Assembly (NCBI GenBank): GCA_964393525.1
Contig: CAYMTV010000014.1
Span: 1 to 24,742 of the forward strand
Length of the DNA: 24,742 bases
Source: CAYMTV01 sp964393525
GTDB taxonomy: Bacteria; Patescibacteriota; Microgenomatia; Daviesbacterales; UBA10151
Direction of reading: 5' to 3'
The notes beneath the pieces were generated by a model. It was given only the letters and a program-made list of their open reading frames with translations. It had not been told where the DNA came from and searched no databases. The position numbers and the translations under genes are program-made. Below, piece after piece: positions 18,801-24,742 of the stretch; position 1 is the first letter of the stretch, and each line of letters starts with the position of its first letter.

Positions 18801-20079
18801 TTTCAAATACCTTTAGTGTTTCCCTAGCTGCTTTCTTCCAACTAAACTTTTCTACCTGCTTATATCCTTTTTCTATCATATTATCTCTTAAGGTATCATT
18901 TAGTATCAACCCTTCGACTGGCCCCGCAAACGGGGCTGGTTCGGCCACTTCGACTACTTCGACTTCGCTCAGTACAGGTTCGCTCAGTACAGGTTCGTTC
19001 AGTGAAAGCTTTCCCATCGCTTTGGCTATTTCACTAACTTTATATGGATTTACCAGTAATGCTGCATCTGCTGTCACCTCAGGCATGGAAGACAAGTTTG
19101 ATGTTATTACCGGACAGCCACAGCTCATTGCTTCCAGTATAGGCAATCCAAACCCCTCAAATAAAGAGGGGTAAGTTAAGGCTATAGCCCCTGAATATAA
19201 AGCCGCCAGATTTTTGTCGGATACTCTCCCCAGAAATTTTACATTTTTCTCAATCCCCAACTTTTTAGGTAACTGATAAATTTCATCCGACAACCAACCT
19301 TTTTGACCTACTAGAACTAATCTTAAATCAAATTGATGAGGGGTGGCGCGCGCGGGGGTCCCCCGACGAGTGCCCGCAGCGTTTAGCGAGGACATCGGGC
19401 GGGGGTAAAGCGCGACAGGACCCCGAATCAAATTCCTAAATGCTTCTACTAATCTTACCAGATTTTTCCTTGGCTGTATGGTTCCCACAAATAAAAAGTA
19501 TTTGCCTTTTTCAATATCAAACTTATTCAAAATATTAATTAACTGATCATTTTTAATCGGTTGAAATACCTCCCGATCCACTCCTTCATAAATCACTTCA
19601 ACCTTACTAGAGTCTATCCCTAGCTTTTTTACCAAATCAGCTTTAGTGGCTTTTGAAACAGCAATCAGTTTAGTGGCAGTTTTAAGTTGAAATCTGGTAA
19701 TAAAATCCAAATAAAGTGTTTGTTTCAGCTGGTGCATTGCTGGTAAATATTCTGCACCAAGGTCATGAACTGTCATGATTGTTTTTAGGCCTGGTTTTCT
19801 AATAAGAGGTAAGGTATGGGCAGGGACAAATAGGATATCTAATTTATCTTTGAATGTCTGGTAAGCTAAGCCAACCTGAGTCCAAAGTCTGTGAAAATTG
19901 ATAGTTTTAAACTGAAAATTATTAGGAAAATTCTGAATTTTTGTCCCTGGTCTTAAATAAACAATATATTGGTTACTTTGATCTATTTTAGATAGGTTTA
20001 GAAGGAGTTGATAGGAATAGTTCTCTGTCCCGGTTTTATCCTTACTAAATGCCCTACTGCCATCAAAACCAATAACCAT
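18754..20079 (-). CDS. GT4-type glycosyltransferase with two repeat-encoded insertions
   Basis: A 441-residue GT-B glycosyltransferase. N-terminal acceptor domain: GTENYSYQLLLNLSK, VPAHTLPLIRKPG, MTVHDLGAEYLP and LIAVSKATKADLVKKLG. C-terminal donor domain: YFLFVGTIQPRKNLVRLVEA, LVLVGQKGW, VKFLGRVSDKNLAALYSGA, the E-x7-E nucleotide-sugar site in FEGFGLPILE, and GCPVITSNLSSMPEV. It probably adds hexoses in surface polysaccharide synthesis. Residues about 218-249 (copy C of the GC-rich element, reversed) break the strand after EAFRNLI, and residues about 361-391 (tandem CTCAGTACAGG-type repeat) lie between AKAMGKLSL and ILNDTLRDN. Both keep frame and fall in loops outside the catalytic site. The C-terminus is also repeat-derived. 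A promoter with a 9-nt gap precedes the ATG. Confidence 0.9.
   Translation of the reverse strand: MVIGFDGSRAFSKDKTGTENYSYQLLLNLSKIDQSNQYIVYLRPGTKIQNFPNNFQFKTINFHRLWTQVGLAYQTFKDKLDILFVPAHTLPLIRKPGLKTIMTVHDLGAEYLPAMHQLKQTLYLDFITRFQLKTATKLIAVSKATKADLVKKLGIDSSKVEVIYEGVDREVFQPIKNDQLINILNKFDIEKGKYFLFVGTIQPRKNLVRLVEAFRNLIRGPVALYPRPMSSLNAAGTRRGTPARATPHQFDLRLVLVGQKGWLSDEIYQLPKKLGIEKNVKFLGRVSDKNLAALYSGAIALTYPSLFEGFGLPILEAMSCGCPVITSNLSSMPEVTADAALLVNPYKVSEIAKAMGKLSLNEPVLSEPVLSEVEVVEVAEPAPFAGPVEGLILNDTLRDNMIEKGYKQVEKFSWKKAARETLKVFERVKSQRSKVKIAGQN
18907..18999. repeat. Dispersed repeat cluster inside the GT4 gene
   Basis: It contains CCTTCGACTGG, a hairpin GCCCCG-CAAA-CGGGGC, and tandem 15-bp units TTCGCTCAGTACAGG (18964-18978 and 18979-18993, plus a diverged third). 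The insert is 93 bp, exactly 31 codons, encoding residues about 361-391 with the repeated peptide EPVLSEPVLSEVE. Confidence 0.7.
19338..19426 (+). repeat. GC-rich structured palindromic element, copy C (reverse orientation in GT4 gene)
   Basis: About 89 bp on the plus strand, starting GAGGGGTGGCGCG and ending GCGACAGGACCCCGA like copy A. Outer pairs are GGGGT (19340-19344) with ACCCC (19420-19424) and CGCG (19347-19350) with CGCG (19411-19414). An inner stem CCCGA (19362-19366) with TCGGG (19395-19399) uses bases different from copies A and B and extends across a bulge. The CCGCAGCG and GCGAGGAC internal blocks are shared with copy A. It is antisense to the GT4 gene and encodes about residues 218-249. 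Confidence 0.8.
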
Positions 20080-20088
20080 GATAAAGTT

Positions 20089-20130
20089 ATATTAAGTCAC
20101 TAATATACCCAATTTCAATAAATTGAAATT
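20089..20130 (-). promoter_or_regulatory. Promoter of the GT4 gene with overlapping inverted repeat
   Basis: Minus strand TTGAAA (20118-20113), 18-bp spacer, TAATAT (20094-20089); the ATG at 20079 begins 9 nt later. The -35 lies within a perfect inverted repeat AATTTCAAT-AA-ATTGAAATT (20111-20130), a candidate operator. Confidence 0.45.
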
Positions 20131-20194
20131 GCAAGTAACTTAAGTATCTTACCGTTCAGCGTTTGCTGACCGAACTTTTACAAAATCGTAGCGG

Positions 20195-20218
20195 ATATTA
20201 TGACAACGATCATAATAT
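20195..20218. other. Hairpin in the GT4-mreB intergenic region
   Basis: ATATTATGA (20195-20203) pairs with TCATAATAT (20210-20218) around CAACGA, flanked by AAAATC and GATTTT, which can extend the structure. No T-run follows. Its role is unknown. Confidence 0.5.
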
Positions 20219-20234
20219 ACTAGCGAAGATTTTG

Positions 20235-20268
20235 AAACGCAGTGTTATCGTTTCGATACACTGCGTTT
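20235..20268 (-). terminator. Long hairpin spanning the mreB stop codon
   Basis: AAACGCAGTGT (20235-20245) pairs perfectly with ACACTGCGTTT (20258-20268), and inside it ATCG/CGAT pair as well, giving about 15 bp with one bulged base. The mreB stop codon (20245-20247) lies inside it, and the last residues (YKRSVSKR) are encoded by it. It is probably the mreB terminator, though the T-run is weak. Confidence 0.6.
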
Positions 20269-21261
20269 ATACAGGTCAATATTCTCTAGAGCTAATCCCG
20301 TTCCCAAAACTACAGATAATTTAGGATTTTCTGCAATGTGGCAGGGCACGCCTGTTTCCATAGTCATCAGTTTGTCCAGGTTGTTTAATAGCGAAGTTCC
20401 ACCGCTCATTACAATCCCCTTATCTATAATGTCTGATGCAAGCTCTGGCGGAGTCTGTTCCAAAACTCCTTTAACCGCCCCAATGATCTTTTTTAAGGTA
20501 TCAGCCACTGCTTCTTGAACCTCTTTGGAGTTTAAAGTTATTGTTTTAGGTAATCCGGAAGCACTGTCCCTGCCTCTAACCTCCATCTGCTTAATCTCGG
20601 AATTATTTGGAGCTATGGCGCTGCCAATATTGATTTTGACCGCTTCAGCCTGCTGCTCACCTATAATAAGGCCGTATTTTCTTCTGACATAAGAGGTTAT
20701 TGCCTCATCTACTTTATTACCCCCAACTCTGACTGAGCTGTGGGTCACAACACCACCTAAACAGATCACCGCAGCCTCGGTTGTTCCTCCGCCGATGTCT
20801 ACAATCATGTTTCCGGAAGGATTAGCAATTGGAATATTTGAACCAATTGCTGCAGCCAATGGTTCATCAATTAAATAAGCGATCTTGGCACCGGCTGATA
20901 AGGTAGCATCCATAACAGCTCTTCTTTCAACTTGAGTTACTCCAGCCGGCACACAAACCATTACCTCGGGCTTAAAAATCCGCGTAGAACCACAGATTTT
21001 ATCAATAAAGTATCTTAGCATTGCCTCGGTGATAACATAGTCTGCAATCACCCCGTCCCTTAGGGGTTTTGTAGCTGTAATATTACCCGGAGTCCTCCCC
21101 AACATTTCTTTGGCTTCATTGCCAACAGCTAAAACTCTATTGTCCATTGTGGAAACAGCAACCACTGTGGGTTCATTTAACACCAAACCATCACCTACAA
21201 GATAAACCAAAGAGTTGGCGGTACCTAAGTCTATTCCTATCCGTTTACTAAAATTGAACAT
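20245..21261 (-). CDS. mreB: Rod shape-determining protein MreB
   Basis: A 338-residue actin-like ATPase of normal MreB length. Motifs: phosphate-1 KRIGIDLGTANSLVYL, TKPLRDGVIADYVITEAML, VCVPAGVTQVERRAV, LIDEPLAAAIGSNIPI, phosphate-2 MIVDIGGGTTEAAVICLGG, RRKYGLIIGEQQAEAVKINI, and the adenosine motif GIVMSGGTSLLNNLDKLM. MreB filaments guide cell-wall synthesis. I placed the start at ATG 21261 (MFNFSKRIG), since the longer reading to 21306 runs into dispersed repeat DNA. mreC, mreD and rodA are not in the window. The neighbours are glycosyltransferases and sortase, consistent with an envelope region. Confidence 0.97.
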   Translation of the reverse strand: MFNFSKRIGIDLGTANSLVYLVGDGLVLNEPTVVAVSTMDNRVLAVGNEAKEMLGRTPGNITATKPLRDGVIADYVITEAMLRYFIDKICGSTRIFKPEVMVCVPAGVTQVERRAVMDATLSAGAKIAYLIDEPLAAAIGSNIPIANPSGNMIVDIGGGTTEAAVICLGGVVTHSSVRVGGNKVDEAITSYVRRKYGLIIGEQQAEAVKINIGSAIAPNNSEIKQMEVRGRDSASGLPKTITLNSKEVQEAVADTLKKIIGAVKGVLEQTPPELASDIIDKGIVMSGGTSLLNNLDKLMTMETGVPCHIAENPKLSVVLGTGLALENIDLYKRSVSKR

Positions 21262-21271
21262 AGAGACAGTG

Positions 21272-21370
21272 AGTAGCGTATGAAGCGAAGCTTCTTTGCT
21301 TCGCAAATAGCGTAGAGCGTATAGTTGGATTAAAAAACTAGACGCTAAACGCTATGAACTATACGCTAAA
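21272..21370. repeat. TAGCGTATAGTT-type inverted repeat upstream of mreB
   Basis: AGCGTATAGTT (21316-21326) pairs with AACTATACGCT (21357-21367), 11 bp perfect, with further CGCTA units between and before. It also holds a hairpin GCGAAGC (21285-21291) with GCTTCGC (21298-21304). The mreB promoter must lie within or beyond this repeat; I see no clear one. Confidence 0.65.
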
Positions 21371-21411
21371 GAGGACCTAGTCACAAGATACACTAACTAC
21401 ATCAGAATGCT

Positions 21412-21496
21412 ACAAGTTAAAAGTTTAAAGTGCAAAATTAAAAGTTTTCGAAGAAAACTCCAACAATTTTGAACTTTGAATTTTAAATTTTGAATT
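21412..21496. repeat. AT-rich dispersed repeat (copy near the PEGA gene end)
   Basis: This is the closest relative of the repeat before rplA: 21441-21496 aligns with 6690-6746 and shares its 22-bp core. The PEGA gene's stop codon begins at its last base. Confidence 0.7.
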
Positions 21497-22671
21497 TATT
21501 TCAGGTTTACCCCATACAAATTAGGCTTAGAAGCAGTAGGAGTTGGAAAAGAAGATATTATAAGAAGTCTTGAGCCGTCGGGCCAGGCGAAAACCGAATC
21601 CGGATCAAAGTTTCCGGCAAAGATCTCTGCCCTATTTGAGCCGTCAAACTCAATCACTGAAATCTTTCCCGTACGTATGCCACCTTCATTCTCTTTTGTT
21701 CCCTCCAACTCTTCAGATTCAACAATCACCAGGTGATCGACAATTTTATTATCCGGAGCCGGCAGCCAGCTTATATAATTGGCATCAGGCAGGTTATAGG
21801 TTTTGTCCTCCACCAGATCAACCACCTGAAAGTCTTTTTTACCATCTTTTGAATAAAGAATCTTGGTTTCATCCGGCGACCACAACAGTTTGGCTGAAGC
21901 TGAAGCTGTTTCTCTTAGATCCCGATCCTTTAAAAGCTGAAGCCTGGTTAAATCCTTTGACCTTTGATCCTGATCCCAGTTTCTCAAGGTTATCTCCATA
22001 GTTGGAGTAATATCACGGGCAGGATCATTGAGTCTGCCGGTATCTAAAAGTAAATGTCTATCTTCAAAGGAGGCTAGAACCTGGCTGGAATCGGGTGAGA
22101 ATCTTAATTTAGCCTGAGTATAATCAATCCCATCGGACACTGCAATCTGGCGCGGCTCTCCGCCTCGGGCAAAGGTAATCTGGTTTTGCTTCATAGTCCA
22201 GACCCAGAGCCCGCTTTTTTTCCGGTTTATAACCGGGTTTTGCTCATCTGATGTAGGCACAACAAATGCCAGTTTTTCACCATCTGGAGAGAGGGTGGCG
22301 TTAACTGCACCAGAGTAAGTTAAAGGGTAAACGCTTGGAATCGCCCGAAATAGACTGGCCCTAACCTGGCTGACTAATCCCTGCTTGACCTCCACTTTCT
22401 TTTGCCATGCAATGTAGCCTTCCTTAACAATTTTTACCTCATAGCTTTTTGGCAAAAGATTATTGATGTTTTCATTGGTGGCGGTTGTTAAATGACCATC
22501 CAGATAAACCGAAGCTTGATCAGGCTCGGAGGTGATGGACATTATACCTGTTCCCAAAATAGTTCCGTTTTTAAGTGAAAACCTGTAGCCTTTGGCAAAA
22601 TAAATTGCCACCAGAGCTCCAAGTCCGATAATTAAAATTGTAATTAATGTAAGAAGCAGTCTTTTGCTCAC
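21496..22671 (-). CDS. PEGA domain protein with beta-propeller-like C-terminal region
   Basis: A 391-residue protein with an N-terminal membrane anchor (residues 4-25). A PEGA domain follows (about 43-110): SITSEPDQASVYLDGHLTTA, LLPKSYEVKIVKEGYIAWQK, KVEVKQG. After that come WD40/TolB-like propeller repeats with the motifs TLSPDGEKLAFVV, RFSPDSSQVLASF, LLWSPDETKILYSKDG and FAWPDGSRLLIIS. PEGA domains are extracellular beta folds linked to surface layers, and TolB-like blades bind proteins. The start is a GTG at 22671, chosen because it fits the anchor. It begins 37 bp after the sortase stop on the same strand, probably one operon. Confidence 0.85.
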   Translation of the reverse strand: MSKRLLLTLITILIIGLGALVAIYFAKGYRFSLKNGTILGTGIMSITSEPDQASVYLDGHLTTATNENINNLLPKSYEVKIVKEGYIAWQKKVEVKQGLVSQVRASLFRAIPSVYPLTYSGAVNATLSPDGEKLAFVVPTSDEQNPVINRKKSGLWVWTMKQNQITFARGGEPRQIAVSDGIDYTQAKLRFSPDSSQVLASFEDRHLLLDTGRLNDPARDITPTMEITLRNWDQDQRSKDLTRLQLLKDRDLRETASASAKLLWSPDETKILYSKDGKKDFQVVDLVEDKTYNLPDANYISWLPAPDNKIVDHLVIVESEELEGTKENEGGIRTGKISVIEFDGSNRAEIFAGNFDPDSVFAWPDGSRLLIISSFPTPTASKPNLYGVNLK

Positions 22672-22708
22672 TTTGTATATTCTAAGTTACTTAGGTTACT
22701 TAAGCAAC

Positions 22709-23398
22709 TCAACTTCCCAGAAGCTGTGCCCTTACTATCAACCTTTTTACAAGAGTTCCTGGAGGATCACAAGTTTGCAGGGTTAAGACAGGCTTGTCAT
22801 AGCGGTTATTTAGAAAACTTATATCCGACGGTTCAACCACTGATTTGTCAAAAACAATATAATCATATCTTTTACCCTGGTAATAAACCAGGATCCTATC
22901 CCCTTTTTCAAGTTCCCTTAAAAGATAAAAAACTGCATTATATCTGACAATATTCCAGGGAGCATCAGCTGAATGGGAAAAGATGAATAAATTTCCATTT
23001 TGCCCGGGTTTGGTAGAGCCTCTGGCTTCAGCAACGCCTGATTGAAGGGCTTGGACATATGCCCGCTCATCTGCCGGATCAATATCCGCCAAAACCCTAG
23101 CATTGGCATTAATCTTTTCAATCACAATTCCATAATCTGTTGAAACCGGCCTGATAAAATTACCTGAAGCCTCCACCTCACTAAATCCTGATTCAGTTTG
23201 ATCGCTTTTGGTGCCTTCTGATGTAATTATTGTTGGAGCAACAGTTCTTTTAACCCCCATCAGTTGATCCTTGCGGTAGTTAAATTCCGCTGTTAAAACC
23301 GGCCCGAACTCAAAAGTTATAGCCAGAGATCCTACTACAATTGCAGCATAGGATAAAAACCTGATCAAGAATAGTTTTTTGAACTCAGGGGAAGCCAT
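22709..23398 (-). CDS. Sortase family transpeptidase
   Basis: A 229-residue protein with an N-terminal membrane span (about 10-33), a linker, and a sortase domain from about 88. Catalytic residues: H142 in FIFSHSAD, C210 in LTLQTCDPPGT, and an Arg in KRLIVRAQL (R219 or R223). Other family features are GIVIEKINANARV, a variant of the usual I-P-x-I strand, and GDRILVYYQGKRYDYIVFDK. Sortases cleave a sorting motif near the C-terminus of a secreted protein and link it to the wall or to another subunit. I found no LPXTG-like signal in any protein of the window, so its substrates are elsewhere or use another motif. A TATACT box lies 6 nt before the ATG. Confidence 0.92.
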   Translation of the reverse strand: MASPEFKKLFLIRFLSYAAIVVGSLAITFEFGPVLTAEFNYRKDQLMGVKRTVAPTIITSEGTKSDQTESGFSEVEASGNFIRPVSTDYGIVIEKINANARVLADIDPADERAYVQALQSGVAEARGSTKPGQNGNLFIFSHSADAPWNIVRYNAVFYLLRELEKGDRILVYYQGKRYDYIVFDKSVVEPSDISFLNNRYDKPVLTLQTCDPPGTLVKRLIVRAQLLGS

Positions 23399-23404
23399 AT
23401 TTTT

Positions 23405-23432
23405 AGTATAACTTAATTTACTAAAACTACAA
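23405..23432 (-). promoter_or_regulatory. Possible promoter of the sortase gene
   Basis: Minus strand TTGTAG (23432-23427), 16-bp spacer, TATACT (23410-23405); the ATG follows 6 nt later at 23398. Good -10, weak -35, no Shine-Dalgarno sequence. Confidence 0.4.
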
Positions 23433-23490
23433 TGAAATTGATCCCCTAGTTGAAAGATGTTAATATTATGAATCTATGATTCTAATGAAC

Positions 23491-23599
23491 TACCCCGCAG
23501 CAGAGCTGACGGGGTATCCTGCGGAAAGTTCTTCTGTGAACCATTCATCCTCGCAGCAAGCTGCGAGGTACTCTGGTTCAAGAATAGAGACTTCGTCTC
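23491..23599. repeat. Structured repeat with nested hairpins
   Basis: Hairpin 1: TACCCCG (23491-23497) with CGGGGTA (23510-23516). Hairpin 2: CCTCGCAGC (23549-23557) with GCTGCGAGG (23560-23568), enclosed by GAACC/GGTTC (23538-23542/23575-23579). Hairpin 3: GAGAC-TTC-GTCTC (23587-23599), the complement of the GAA-triloop hairpin in the rplJ-rplL element. The block occupies most of the sortase-23612 gap. It resembles a composite of dispersed repeats more than a known RNA gene. Confidence 0.6.
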
Positions 23600-23611
23600 A
23601 TATTATGGGGT

Positions 23612-23971
23612 ATGCAACCAATTGAATTTAGGGAAAGACCTAGGATAGGAGCAGATGTCTCCTTGCCTTTTTACCCTGCCCGACTCCCCGGAAATCCTGA
23701 ACTTAGAACCGAGAGAGTAAATATCGGCGAAAGACTCATAACCATTAGACATAAATTACTAAGAAGGGCAATCAAAATCAGCGCGGGGGCTACAACCCTG
23801 GCTTTAGTAGGATCTGTGGTTGCTTTAGTTAGTGGTCATCCAGAAGTTGCTGTGGGGATTTTTGGAGTGGGTGTCCTTGCAGGAAAAGTGAATTCTGATA
23901 TCGCCGATGACTACAACCAAAGACTTAAGGACGCCGGTCATCCTTTTGTCCAAACCAGAGGCATCAGGTAA
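23612..23971 (+). CDS. Small membrane protein of unknown function
   Basis: A 119-residue protein. A basic polar N-terminal half (RERPRIGADVSLPF, RTERVNIGERLITIRHKLLR) is followed by one or two hydrophobic helices (AGATTLALVGSVVALVSG at about 64-81, and VAVGIFGVGVLAG at about 85-97), a short acidic segment and a polar tail. The topology suggests a small inner-membrane hairpin protein with a cytoplasmic N-domain. No family was recognised. It ends one base before the convergent tRNA gene. Confidence 0.55.
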   Translation: MQPIEFRERPRIGADVSLPFYPARLPGNPELRTERVNIGERLITIRHKLLRRAIKISAGATTLALVGSVVALVSGHPEVAVGIFGVGVLAGKVNSDIADDYNQRLKDAGHPFVQTRGIR

Positions 23972-23972
23972 G

Positions 23973-24045
23973 CGCCGTTGAGAGGAATCGAACCCCCAAC
24001 CTACCCCTTAGGACGGGGTTGCTCTGTCCATTGAGCTACAACGGC
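23973..24045 (-). tRNA. tRNA-Arg (anticodon CCT)
   Basis: On the minus strand a full cloverleaf: acceptor stem GCCGTTG/CAACGGC, D arm GCTCAATGGACAGAGC, anticodon stem ACCCC/GGGGT with loop GTCCTAA (T33, anticodon CCT at 24012-24010), and T arm GGGGG-TTCGATT-CCTCT with wobble pairs. The discriminator is G; CCA is not encoded. It reads AGG arginine codons. Confidence 0.95.
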
Positions 24046-24126
24046 AAATATAATTTCTAACTTGCCTGTCAATTTTACCAACCCAAACTAATTAAATCAA
24101 AATACCCAAAATCCTAAACGATCGTA

Positions 24127-24639
24127 TCAAGTTTTGGGAAGATTTGAAATTTTATCAGTTTCAATAATGGTTACCCAATCTCCCAACCCCAACTCTTCAA
24201 CATAATCCTTAAGTTTATTGTAAATACTCCTTTTGGTTGCCCAAACTGATTTTTGTAAAGGGATAAACCCCCATCTTTTAAGATTGCGCCTGAATAAATT
24301 TCTAACTGTTTTTTTCTGTTCAGGTATGTCAAAAATCACTACTCTCCACTTCTTATCCCAGACAAACTTCTCGCCAAATCCTTCCACTAAAAACTTACGT
24401 CCGGTATAGGTTAGTTTGATTATTAACTCATCAGACTTTACTTCCTCCACCAGTCTATGATGTTTGAGCCTATTCAAAGCTTTGGATAGGGCTGTTTTGG
24501 GAAGTGTTTTTTCCCATCTACTATGATAAGCATAAAGGCCTGGATTATAGGCAAAGTCTTCAAACCGAACATAACCGTCAACCGATTTTTCCAAAACATC
24601 CAGAATGTAATAACTTAAACTTTTTTTGTTGACCCTCAT
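24127..24639 (-). CDS. PaaX-like transcriptional regulator with Cas2-type fold
   Basis: A 170-residue protein. The N-terminal half is a winged helix (SLSYYILDVLEKSVDGYVRF, then LPKTALSKALNRLKHHRLVE, then a LTYTGRKFLVEG wing). The C-terminal half (from about 95) is a ferredoxin-like Cas2/PaaX domain: KKWRVVIFDIPEQKKTVRNL, FRRNLKRWGFIPLQKSVWAT, WVTIIETDKI. Automatic annotation often labels such proteins Cas2, but the winged helix and the absence of cas1 or any CRISPR array make a PaaX-like repressor more likely. ATG 24639 is chosen; a TTG at 24675 is in frame but lies in TTGACA, a likely -35. The palindrome ACGATCGT lies just upstream and again at the 3' end, suggesting self-regulation. Confidence 0.82.
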   Translation of the reverse strand: MRVNKKSLSYYILDVLEKSVDGYVRFEDFAYNPGLYAYHSRWEKTLPKTALSKALNRLKHHRLVEEVKSDELIIKLTYTGRKFLVEGFGEKFVWDKKWRVVIFDIPEQKKTVRNLFRRNLKRWGFIPLQKSVWATKRSIYNKLKDYVEELGLGDWVTIIETDKISNLPKT

Positions 24640-24650
24640 ACCAAAATGAT

Positions 24651-24675
24651 GTACGATCGTATACCATTTTGTCAA
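24651..24675 (-). promoter_or_regulatory. Promoter and candidate operator of the PaaX-like gene
   Basis: Minus strand TTGACA (24675-24670) followed by ATACGATCGTAC (24662-24651), a palindrome centred on ACGATCGT that lies between the -35 and the ATG (24639). The same 10-mer ACGATCGTAT recurs at 24118-24127, at the 3' end of the gene. A clear -10 is missing; TACATC at spacing 16 is the best candidate. Confidence 0.45.
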
Positions 24676-24687
24676 GTTTCTTGACGA

Positions 24688-24742
24688 AAGAAGCTTTGCT
24701 TCATTGTGGCTTTCTACAAGAAGCTTTGCTTCATTGTGGCTT
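24688..24742. repeat. Direct repeat of 25 bp, period 30 bp, cut by window end
   Basis: The unit starting AAGAAGCTTTGCTTCATTG occurs at 24688-24712 and identically at 24718-24742, separated by TCTAC. Each unit holds a small hairpin GAAGC-TTT-GCTTC. The array continues past the window or ends with the contig. The 5-bp separator is too short for CRISPR spacers. Confidence 0.85.

Noticed and set aside
23491..23599. Riboswitch or known structured RNA
   Set aside because: The stems do not match any class I can recognise, and parts recur in dispersed repeats.
24688..24742. CRISPR array beside a Cas2-like gene
   Set aside because: The units are separated by only 5 bp, there are just two, no cas1 or effector gene is present, and the Cas2-like fold is fused to a winged helix as in PaaX regulators.

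Overview
The window looks like a bacterial contig from the Candidate Phyla Radiation (Patescibacteria, perhaps Microgenomates). The evidence is indirect: AT-rich genes, many short secreted or membrane-anchored proteins without known homologues, a cupin-type sugar isomerase, a CHRD-like protein, a DUF5674 protein, a PaaX/Cas2-fold regulator, few Shine-Dalgarno sites, and repeat families that enter coding sequence. No rRNA is present, so the placement is inferred. UGA is used as a stop. Two 10-N scaffold gaps (3235-3244 and 14211-14220) each fall inside a gene.

Layout. 1-2713 (minus): three exported proteins (a truncated membrane protein, a fibronectin type III protein, an Ala/Pro-rich secreted protein). 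2815-4417: a CHRD-like protein, an ASCH protein and a ParB-like protein. 4470-7731 (plus): secE, nusG, a four-helix-bundle (S23/IVP) gene, rplK and rplA. 7787-13135: an interrupting block with a lipobox-bearing protein, a flippase-like membrane protein, a dockerin protein, a metzincin-like protease, an unknown gene and DUF5674. 13395-14835: rplJ and rplL, cut off from rplKA by that block. 14966-17858: an orphan gene, an excisionase-like HTH gene, a degenerate GPI-type cupin and a VWA protein. 17830-23398 (minus): envelope genes (WecG/TagA, a GT4 glycosyltransferase, MreB, a PEGA/propeller protein, a sortase). 23612-24639: a small membrane protein, tRNA-Arg(CCT) and a PaaX-like regulator. The window ends inside a 30-bp-period direct repeat.

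The genes serve two main themes. One is the transcription and translation core (SecE, NusG, L11, L1, L10, L12). The other is building the cell surface: sortase, glycosyltransferases, MreB and several N-anchored extracellular proteins with FN3, dockerin, VWA, PEGA or CHRD modules.

The most unusual signal is a set of palindromic or hairpin-forming repeats that lie between genes and also in frame within them. One GC-rich family of about 90 bp occurs inside nusG, rplA and the GT4 gene. Its ends are conserved and its internal stem shows compensatory base changes. The non-canonical N-terminal extension of NusG is largely a mosaic of such repeats, and L1 and L12 carry shorter pieces. A second pattern is that several genes have a -10-like hexamer ending only 6-9 nt before the ATG and no Shine-Dalgarno site, which suggests leaderless mRNAs.
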